The notes under the pieces are model-generated. The model saw only the letters and a program-made list of their open reading frames with translations, ran no database searches and was not told the DNA's origin. DNA of 6,879 nucleotides from Pseudonocardiales bacterium. Lineage in GTDB: Bacteria > Actinomycetota > Actinomycetes > Mycobacteriales > Pseudonocardiaceae. Shown here piece by piece: positions 1-4,671 of the stretch. The stretch's first letter is position 1, and each line of letters starts with the position of its first letter. Made by a program: the position numbers and the translations under genes. Location of the stretch: assembly GCA_013695005.1 (NCBI GenBank), contig JACDBJ010000391.1, positions 1 to 6,879 on the forward strand. The letters are read 5' to 3'.

Positions 1-1553
1 GCGAGCACCCCGAGCAGCGGCAGCTCAAGCTCCGCGAGCAGCCGGGTGCCGCCGAGCTTGTCGAGCTCGGCGTCCAGCGCAGCGGCGAGGTCGGCGACCG
101 CCCTGGCCTGCAGGATCTGCGAGCCGGCCAGCTGGGCGTCGGCCTCCTCCTCGCCGCCGAGCAGCGACAGCTGCCCATCCGCGGGCTCCTCGGCCCGCAG
201 CTCACGGCGCAGGTAGCGCAGCGCGAGGTCGGCGAGGTCGAAGTTTCGCTGCCCCGGATGGGCGAGGTAAGCGGCCAGCGCCGTGTCGTTGGTGAGGCCG
301 CGCAGCGTCCAGCCGCGGCCACGCAGGGCGTGCAGCGCGCCCTTGACGTCGTGCGCCGCCTTGGGCACGTCGGGATCGGCCAGCCACGCGCCCATCGCCG
401 CCTCGTCCTCCGGCGTCAGCCCGCGCAGGTCGAAGTAGCCGCCCTCGCCACCTCCGCCGTCGGAGCCGTCGCCGGTGGCCAGCGCGATGCCGTCGAGGTC
501 CCTGCCGATCCAGGTGGCGAGCTGCCCGTGGAATGCCAGCCCGACCCGGCTGCCGTCCCTGGCATGCGCGTCCAGCCAGGCCGCCGCCTCCCCCGGCGCG
601 ACCAGGCCGCCGCGCACCTGGAAGCCCTCGTCGGCTTCCGGCTCCGCGGTGGACAGCGTGGCGAACAGCCGCTCGCGCAGCACCCGGAACTCCAGCTCGT
701 CGAACAGTCGGTGCACGGCGTCGCGGTCCCACTGCTGCACTGCCAGCTCGTCCGGCGTCCGCTCCAGTGCGATGTCGCGCACCAGCTCGGTGAGCTGCCG
801 GTTGAGGGTGACGTTGGCGAGGTTCTCCCGCAGCGCGTCGCCGGCCTTGCCCTTGACCTCGTCCACCCGGTCGACCAGCTCGCCGAGCGAACCGAACTCA
901 CGCACCCACTTCGCGGCGGTCTTCTCCCCCACGCCGGGGATCTGCGGCAGGTTGTCGCTCGGGTCGCCCCGTAGCGCGGCGTAGTCCGGGTACTGCTCCG
1001 GCGTCAGGCCGTAGCGGCGGTCGACCTCGGCCGGGTCGATCCGGGCCAGCTCCGACACCCCGCGGGTGGGGTACAGCACGGTCACGTGGTCGCTGACCAG
1101 CTGGAACGTGTCCCGGTCGCCACTGCAGATCAGCACCCGGTAGCCCTGCGCCTCCGCCTGCACGGTCAGCGTGGCGATGACGTCGTCGGCCTCGAAACCG
1201 GGCACCGCGAGCACCGGCACGTGCAGCGCGTCGAGCACCTCGCGGATCAGGTCGACCTGGCCGCGGAACAGGTCCGGCGTCGTGCTCCGGTTGGCCTTGT
1301 AGTCGGCGAAGCGTTCGCTGCGGAACGTCTGCCGCGACACGTCGAAGGTGACCGCCACGTGCGTCGGCTGCTCGTCACGGAGCAGGTTGATGAGCATCGA
1401 GGTGAACCCGAAGACCGCGTTGGTGGTCTGGCCGGTGACGGTGCTGAAGTTCTCGGCCGGCAGCGCGAAGAAGGCGCGGTAGGCAAGCGAGTGCCCGTCG
1501 AGCAGTAGCAGCGTGCGCTCGGTGTCGGTGCTGGGGGGTGCGGCGGCGGTCAT
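1..1553 (-). CDS. polA: DNA polymerase I, N-terminal part (5'-nuclease and inactive 3'-5' exonuclease domains); cut by window edge
   Basis: This is the first 517 codons of DNA polymerase I, which removes RNA primers and fills gaps in lagging-strand synthesis and excision repair. The 5'-nuclease domain spans about residues 14-290 and keeps its metal-binding acids: D19 in LLLLDGHSLAYR, D71, E121/D123/D124 in GFEADDV, D146/D148 in SGDRDTF, and D197/D200 in RGDPSDNLPGIPGVGEKTA, which leads into the helix-three-turn-helix DNA-binding motif. Residues of about 315-500 form a 3'-5' exonuclease-like fold. Its DxE metal motif is replaced by an AFHGQ stretch and the later NxxxD-type motif reads HDVKGALHAL, so proofreading should be lost, as is known for Taq and mycobacterial PolA. 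The polymerase domain lies beyond the left edge. The start is the ATG complementary to 1551-1553. No Shine-Dalgarno precedes it and the frame offers no better start nearby. The gene is transcribed divergently from the TetR gene. Confidence 0.97.
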   Translation of the reverse strand, partial: MTAAAPPSTDTERTLLLLDGHSLAYRAFFALPAENFSTVTGQTTNAVFGFTSMLINLLRDEQPTHVAVTFDVSRQTFRSERFADYKANRSTTPDLFRGQVDLIREVLDALHVPVLAVPGFEADDVIATLTVQAEAQGYRVLICSGDRDTFQLVSDHVTVLYPTRGVSELARIDPAEVDRRYGLTPEQYPDYAALRGDPSDNLPQIPGVGEKTAAKWVREFGSLGELVDRVDEVKGKAGDALRENLANVTLNRQLTELVRDIALERTPDELAVQQWDRDAVHRLFDELEFRVLRERLFATLSTAEPEADEGFQVRGGLVAPGEAAAWLDAHARDGSRVGLAFHGQLATWIGRDLDGIALATGDGSDGGGGEGGYFDLRGLTPEDEAAMGAWLADPDVPKAAHDVKGALHALRGRGWTLRGLTNDTALAAYLAHPGQRNFDLADLALRYLRRELRAEEPADGQLSLLGGEEEADAQLAGSQILQARAVADLAAALDAELDKLGGTRLLAELELPLLGVL

Positions 1554-1561
1554 CGCCGCCG

Positions 1562-1567
1562 AGTCTA
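1562..1567 (-). promoter_or_regulatory. Possible -10 element of polA (leaderless start)
   Basis: On the minus strand TAGACT, which fits the actinobacterial TAnnnT pattern, lies 8 bases before the polA ATG. No purine-rich ribosome binding site lies between. A transcript starting at or next to the ATG would be leaderless, a common arrangement in actinobacteria. No convincing -35 hexamer is seen at 16-18 bp, so this is tentative. Confidence 0.4.
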
Positions 1568-1618
1568 TGACCGAGCCCTGACACGCAGAGACGACGCCTG
1601 AGATCACCTCTCCTGCGG

Positions 1619-1647
1619 TTGTCAGTTGCCGTACCGAACGGTACGGT
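1619..1647 (+). promoter_or_regulatory. Predicted promoter of the TetR-family gene
   Basis: A -35-like TTGTCA (1619-1624) is followed by a 17-base spacer and a -10-like TACGGT (1642-1647). The expected start point is about 6-7 bases later, at the A of the ATG at 1654, so the message would be leaderless. This agrees with the lack of a Shine-Dalgarno. The -10 lies inside the compound palindrome at 1629-1651, so a repressor bound there would block RNA polymerase. Prediction by inspection only. Confidence 0.5.
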
Positions 1648-1651
1648 TCGG
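1629..1651. promoter_or_regulatory. Compound palindromic operator, probably for the adjacent TetR regulator
   Basis: Two perfect inverted repeats overlap here. The first has 7-bp arms CCGTACC (1629-1635) and GGTACGG (1640-1646) around GAAC. The second has 6-bp arms CCGAAC (1634-1639) and GTTCGG (1646-1651) around GGTACG. The same stretch also reads as two tandem 10-mers, GTACCGAACG and GTACGGTTCG. Palindromes of this size immediately before a TetR gene are typical binding sites for TetR dimers. Two overlapping symmetry centres, 5 bp apart, could fit two dimers. It covers the predicted -10 and ends 2 bases before the ATG, pointing to autorepression. It is also about 75 bp upstream of the polA start, so an effect on polA is possible but less likely. 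Confidence 0.75.
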
Positions 1652-1653
1652 AT

Positions 1654-2301
1654 ATGACGAGGGCTCAGAACGCCGTTGCCCGGCGGCAGCGCATCCTCGA
1701 GGCGGCCGTTCGGGTGTTCGCCGAGCACGGGTACGCCGCGTCGTCGACGGCACAGATCGCCGCCGCCGCGGGCGCGTCGAAAGAGACCCTCTACTCCTAC
1801 TTCGGTGACAAGGCAGGTTTGCTGCGCGCGGCACTGACCTCGCTGGTGGCAGCTCCTGATCAGCCGGCCGCTGCGGCGCCGATGACGCCCGAAACGTCCC
1901 CGGATGAGTTCGAGGAACTGCTGGCAGGACTGGCAGCCGGGCTGGTGGGCGACCTCATGCAGCCGGCTTACCTGGCGCTGGCTGGCATCGTCGTCGCAGA
2001 GACACCCCGGGACCCCTCCCTCGCGGACCTGTTCCGGGCGGCGGTCGCCGACCGTGCCCTCGGCGCCGCCGGAGCCGTCCTGCGTGCCGGCAAGGACCAA
2101 GGGCTCGTCGATCCGCAGGTCGACGTCGGTCAGGCCGCGCGGGCCTTCGTGGGACCGCTGCTCACCTACGTCCTGCTCGACGGCCTGCTGCGGACCGCCG
2201 ACCACATTCAGCAACCCGCCGCCGACGCCGTCCGAGCGCAGGTGGCGATGTTCCATCGCGCGGTCCGCCCGACCCGCGAACGAGATCAGGAGATGTCATG
2301 A
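1654..2301 (+). CDS. TetR/AcrR-family transcriptional regulator
   Basis: A 215-residue one-component repressor, within the usual family length. The N-terminal helix-turn-helix DNA-binding domain covers about residues 10-56: RRQRILEAAVRVFAEHGYAA, then STAQIAAAAGASKETLYSYF and GDKAGLL, the classic TetR signature. The rest is helical and should form the ligand pocket and dimer interface. A stretch near residues 106-130 (LALAGIVVAETPRDPSLADLF) resembles the AefR-like C-terminal type of TetR regulators, by memory of the pattern. The ligand cannot be predicted. The ATG lies just after the palindrome at 1629-1651 and has no Shine-Dalgarno, so leaderless translation is likely. The 3' end overlaps the next gene by ATGA, so the two are co-translated. 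The natural target is therefore this two-gene unit itself. Confidence 0.95.
   Translation: MTRAQNAVARRQRILEAAVRVFAEHGYAASSTAQIAAAAGASKETLYSYFGDKAGLLRAALTSLVAAPDQPAAAAPMTPETSPDEFEELLAGLAAGLVGDLMQPAYLALAGIVVAETPRDPSLADLFRAAVADRALGAAGAVLRAGKDQGLVDPQVDVGQAARAFVGPLLTYVLLDGLLRTADHIQQPAADAVRAQVAMFHRAVRPTRERDQEMS
2288..2292 (+). promoter_or_regulatory. Ribosome binding site inside the TetR gene for the downstream gene
   Basis: AGGAG sits 5 bases before the ATG at 2298, inside the last codons of the TetR gene. It supports this start for the downstream protein and translational coupling of the pair. Confidence 0.75.
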
Positions 2302-3077
2302 GTGAGCACACCGTTCCATCCGTTCCGACGCAGTCCGACCCGACCGTTTCGAGCAGCTGGACGCGTGCACGGCTGATCGAGCCGTCGACGGCGGGCTTCG
2401 TCCATGTCGGCGCCAGCTCCGGGCCGTGGCGGCTCCCGCTGCCGCTACCCCGTGCCGGTCGCCGCAGCATCCTCACGCACATGCACGCCGCGGCTACCAC
2501 TCTGCGCAGCGATCCACGCATCGTGCGCGCCGACGTGTTCCGAGGCCTTCTGCGACCCCCTGGGCGGAGCCCGCACAGCGCCGGCCGGGACGTGCCAGAC
2601 GCCAACTTCGACGCGATCCTGCTCGTCGAGACGACGACAGTGGCCGACGCAGCGGATCTTCCCGGTGAGGCCATCCTCCGCAGGCTGGTGGACGACTTGC
2701 CCGAGACGGCGGCCCGCACGCTGGTGTTCGCCGGGTCGAACGCACGCCGCATCGGGCCGGTCGACCACGACCGCCAAGGCGTCTTTCTGTTCAACTACTT
2801 CTCCGCCGACACCGTCGAGGCCAACCTGTTCGCCTGGCAGTACACCGCCGGCTGGTTCCAGGACGAGACCGGGCTGGACAACTCCACGGTCCTTCAGCCC
2901 GTCGCTGCAGCCGACGCCCCTTACAGCCTGGTCAACCACTGCCGTTGGGATCGCCTGCGCGACGTCGTACCGGCGTTGCTGTTCAAGCGGAGCTTCCGCA
3001 GCTTCGTCCTGCGGGTCTTCGGCGAGAACGGGGTCGCTCCGCGCCCGATCCTCTACCGGCTGGACGACAGGGGCTGA
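2298..3077 (+). CDS. Uncharacterised protein, possibly two tandem alpha/beta-barrel (ferredoxin-like) halves
   Basis: A 259-residue soluble-looking protein with no signal peptide or membrane segment; I cannot assign a function. The first ~45 residues are polar and probably flexible. Two halves then seem to share a strand-helix-strand-strand-helix-strand pattern. The first is about residues 54-150, with strand-like ADVFRG, FDAILLVET and TLVFAGSNARR. The second is about residues 160-256, with GVFLFNYFSAD, a helix through LFAWQYTAGWFQDETGLDN, STVLQPV, YSLVNHCRWD and PILYRL. This layout recalls dimeric alpha/beta-barrel proteins (Dabb or monooxygenase-like), but no catalytic residues can be named. 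Conspicuous residues in the second half are the aromatic cluster W180/Y182/W186/F187 and H214-C215-R216-W217-D218. The gene overlaps the TetR gene by four bases and has its own AGGAG, so the regulator probably controls it. It converges on yebC with only 7 bases between stop codons. Confidence 0.85.
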   Translation: MSEHTVPSVPTQSDPTVSSSWTRARLIEPSTAGFVHVGASSGPWRLPLPLPRAGRRSILTHMHAAATTLRSDPRIVRADVFRGLLRPPGRSPHSAGRDVPDANFDAILLVETTTVADAADLPGEAILRRLVDDLPETAARTLVFAGSNARRIGPVDHDRQGVFLFNYFSADTVEANLFAWQYTAGWFQDETGLDNSTVLQPVAAADAPYSLVNHCRWDRLRDVVPALLFKRSFRSFVLRVFGENGVAPRPILYRLDDRG

Positions 3078-3090
3078 GCCACGCTCAGCC
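3072..3090. terminator. Bidirectional hairpin between convergent genes, embracing both stop codons
   Basis: GGCTGAGC (3072-3079) pairs perfectly with GCTCAGCC (3083-3090) around a 3-base CAC loop (or a 7-bp stem with a 5-base loop). The TGA of the upstream plus-strand gene and the TGA of yebC on the minus strand both lie within the arms. No T-run follows on either side, so it would be a T-less hairpin terminator, as is frequent in actinobacteria. Confidence 0.6.
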
Positions 3091-3834
3091 GACCTCGGCG
3101 AGAACCTCGTCAGAGACGTCGAAGTTGGCGTAGACGTTCTGCACGTCGTCGCTGTCCTCCAGCGCCTCGATCAGCCGGAAGACCTTGCGGGCGCCCTCGG
3201 CGTCGAGCTCCACCGACACCGACGGCAGGAACGTCGCCTCGGCGGAGTCGTAGTCGATCCCGGCCTGCTGCAGCGCGGTGCGCACGGCGACCAGGTCGGC
3301 GGGTTCGGAGACCACCTCGTAGGTCTCGCCGAGGTCGTTGACCTCCTCGGCGCCCGCGTCGATCACGGCCAGCAACACGTCGTCCTCGCCCAGGTCGTTC
3401 TTGGGCAGCAGCACGACGCCCTTGCGGGTGAACAGGTAGGACACCGAGCCAGGATCGGCCATCGAGCCGCCGTTGCGGGTCATCGCGGTGCGTACCTCGG
3501 ACGCCGCGCGGTTGCGGTTGTCGGTCAGGCACTCCACGAGCAGCGCCACGCCGTTGGGGCCGTAGCCCTCGTAGGTGATCGACTCGTAGGCGGCGGCATC
3601 GGCGTCCGTTCCAGACCCGCGCTTGACCGCCCGGTCGATGTTCTCGGCCGGCACCGAGTTCCGCTTGGCCTTGAGGATCGCGTCGAACAGCGTCGGGTTG
3701 CCGTCCGGGTCGCCGCCGCCGGTGCGTGCCGCCACCTCGATCGTCTTGATCAGCCGAGCAAAGAGCTTGCTGCGCTTGGCGTCGACGACGGCCTTCTTGT
3801 GTTTGGTCGTCGCCCACTTGGAGTGCCCGCTCAT
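3085..3834 (-). CDS. yebC: YebC/PmpR (TACO1) family protein
   Basis: A 249-residue cytoplasmic protein, the usual length for the family. The N-terminal signature SGHSKWATTKHKKAVVDAKRSKLFARL is intact. It is followed by the conserved GGGDPDGNPTLFDAILKAKRNSVPAENIDRAVKRG and YEGYGPNGVALLVECLTDNRNRAASEVR segments, so all three alpha/beta domains are present. The family was long annotated as transcriptional regulators. Later work on bacterial YebC and mitochondrial TACO1 supports a role in translation, easing ribosome stalling at difficult stretches such as polyproline. The start is supported by AAGGA six bases upstream (3841-3845). It follows pdxT by 27 bases in the same orientation, so the two probably form an operon. 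The ruvC gene, which usually follows yebC, is not present. Confidence 0.97.
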   Translation of the reverse strand: MSGHSKWATTKHKKAVVDAKRSKLFARLIKTIEVAARTGGGDPDGNPTLFDAILKAKRNSVPAENIDRAVKRGSGTDADAAAYESITYEGYGPNGVALLVECLTDNRNRAASEVRTAMTRNGGSMADPGSVSYLFTRKGVVLLPKNDLGEDDVLLAVIDAGAEEVNDLGETYEVVSEPADLVAVRTALQQAGIDYDSAEATFLPSVSVELDAEGARKVFRLIEALEDSDDVQNVYANFDVSDEVLAEVG

Positions 3835-3840
3835 GCCCTG

Positions 3841-3845
3841 TCCTT
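3841..3845 (-). promoter_or_regulatory. Ribosome binding site of yebC
   Basis: On the minus strand AAGGA lies 6 bases before the yebC ATG, within the 27-base gap after pdxT. It fixes the yebC start and shows that yebC is translated with its own site. Confidence 0.7.
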
Positions 3846-3861
3846 CATGTGCTCGTACGGC

Positions 3862-4497
3862 TCACGCAGCCTGCGCCGTCTGCCGCACCAGGTCGCAGAA
3901 CAGGCGGTGGATCCGCCCGTCGCCGGTCAGCTCGGGGTGGAACGCCGTAGCCAACACCGACCCCTGCCGAACTGCGATGATCCTACCCACGTCGGGTCCG
4001 CCCGCGTCCCGGCCGGAGTCCTGATCCGGCACGGTGGCCAGCACCTGGACACCCGCGCCGACCGACTCGACCCAGGGCGCCCGGATGAACACCGCGCGCA
4101 CCGGCCCGCCGGCGACCTCGGTGACCGCCACGTCGGCCTCGAAGGAGTCGACCTGGCGGCCGAAGGCGTTGCGCCGCACGACGGCGTCGAGCCCGCCGAG
4201 CTGACGCTGGTCCGGCCGACCGTCGAGCACCTCGCGGGCGAGCAGGATCATCCCGGCGCACGAGCCGAACGTGGGCATGCCACCTGCGATGCGCTCCCGG
4301 ATCGGCTCCAGCAGCTCGAAGGTCTCCAGGAGCCGGCTCATCGTCGTCGACTCGCCGCCAGGCAGCACCAGCGCGTCCACCGCGTCCAACTCGGCGACCC
4401 GCCGCACCGGCACCGGCCGTGCCCCGCAGTCGGCGAGGGCCGCCAGGTGCTCGCGCACATCGCCCTGCAGTGCCAACACGCCAATTGTCGATCTCAT
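3862..4497 (-). CDS. pdxT: Pyridoxal 5'-phosphate synthase glutaminase subunit
   Basis: PdxT hydrolyses glutamine and channels ammonia to PdxS, which builds pyridoxal 5'-phosphate from ribose 5-phosphate and glyceraldehyde 3-phosphate. The 211-residue product is close to the family's usual ~190-200. It shows the class I glutamine amidotransferase triad: nucleophile C80 in FGSCAGMILLA, and H187 and E189 in AFHPELTGD. Also present are the family marks IGVLALQGDVREH at the N-terminus, LPGGESTTMSRLL (residues 45-57) and RRNAFGRQVDSFE (108-120). A short polar loop (about 158-169, with DSGRDAGGPD) looks like a lineage-specific insertion. The ATG has no Shine-Dalgarno; a -10-like TACTGT lies 8 bases upstream. 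The partner gene pdxS, normally next to it, is not in the window; the gene upstream is instead the divergent EF-G-like gene. yebC follows 27 bases downstream. Confidence 0.97.
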   Translation of the reverse strand: MRSTIGVLALQGDVREHLAALADCGARPVPVRRVAELDAVDALVLPGGESTTMSRLLETFELLEPIRERIAGGMPTFGSCAGMILLAREVLDGRPDQRQLGGLDAVVRRNAFGRQVDSFEADVAVTEVAGGPVRAVFIRAPWVESVGAGVQVLATVPDQDSGRDAGGPDVGRIIAVRQGSVLATAFHPELTGDGRIHRLFCDLVRQTAQAA

Positions 4498-4505
4498 CGA
4501 ATCCG

Positions 4506-4511
4506 ACAGTA
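4506..4511 (-). promoter_or_regulatory. Possible -10 element of the pdxT-yebC operon (leaderless start)
   Basis: On the minus strand TACTGT (TAnnnT type) lies 8 bases before the pdxT ATG, with no Shine-Dalgarno between. Transcription from it would begin at or within about two bases of the ATG. No clear -35 is seen. This matters because pdxT has no upstream pdxS from which to be transcribed. Confidence 0.4.
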
Positions 4512-4602
4512 GCCGAGGCTGTCCGCTCCCCCGGACGCCACCGAGCCGCGGCCTGGCGGCAGACGATCTTCGTCACCACCTGAATGGCTGTCCTGGCTGG
4601 TC

Positions 4603-4631
4603 TTGTCCCTGGCCGGTAACGGGTGTGGGAT
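4603..4631 (+). promoter_or_regulatory. Predicted promoter of the EF-G2-like gene
   Basis: TTGTCC (4603-4608) and TGGGAT (4626-4631) are separated by 17 bases and resemble sigma-70-type -35 and -10 boxes. The start point would fall near 4638, giving a leader of roughly 35 bases. The rest of the 174-bp divergent region (4498-4671) shows no other gene or RNA that I can support. Confidence 0.4.
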
Positions 4632-4657
4632 CGCAGACATGTGACGAGCGGGTTAAC

Positions 4658-4666
4658 GGAGGTGGT
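4658..4666 (+). promoter_or_regulatory. Strong ribosome binding site of the EF-G2-like gene
   Basis: GGAGGTGGT ends 5 bases before the ATG at 4672, an almost ideal Shine-Dalgarno. It decides the start and contrasts with the polA, TetR and pdxT starts in this window, which have none. Confidence 0.85.
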
Positions 4667-4671
4667 CGACC

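Noticed and set aside
258..974. A 238-codon plus-strand frame opposite polA
   Set aside because: It is antisense to a highly conserved polA reading frame, with no recognisable domain or ribosome binding site.
1375..2256. A 293-codon minus-strand frame spanning the polA start and the TetR gene
   Set aside because: It covers the divergent promoter region and lies antisense to a clear TetR gene. Its residues show no domain.
2404..4512. A 702-codon open frame on the plus strand crossing three genes
   Set aside because: It runs out of frame through the unknown gene and antisense through yebC and pdxT. Its composition is biased and it matches no family, so it is a high-GC artefact.
4521..4536. 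Small hairpin GTCCG/CGGAC between pdxT and the EF-G2-like gene
   Set aside because: The stem is only 5 bp in GC-rich DNA between divergent genes, where no terminator is needed. It is likely to occur by chance.
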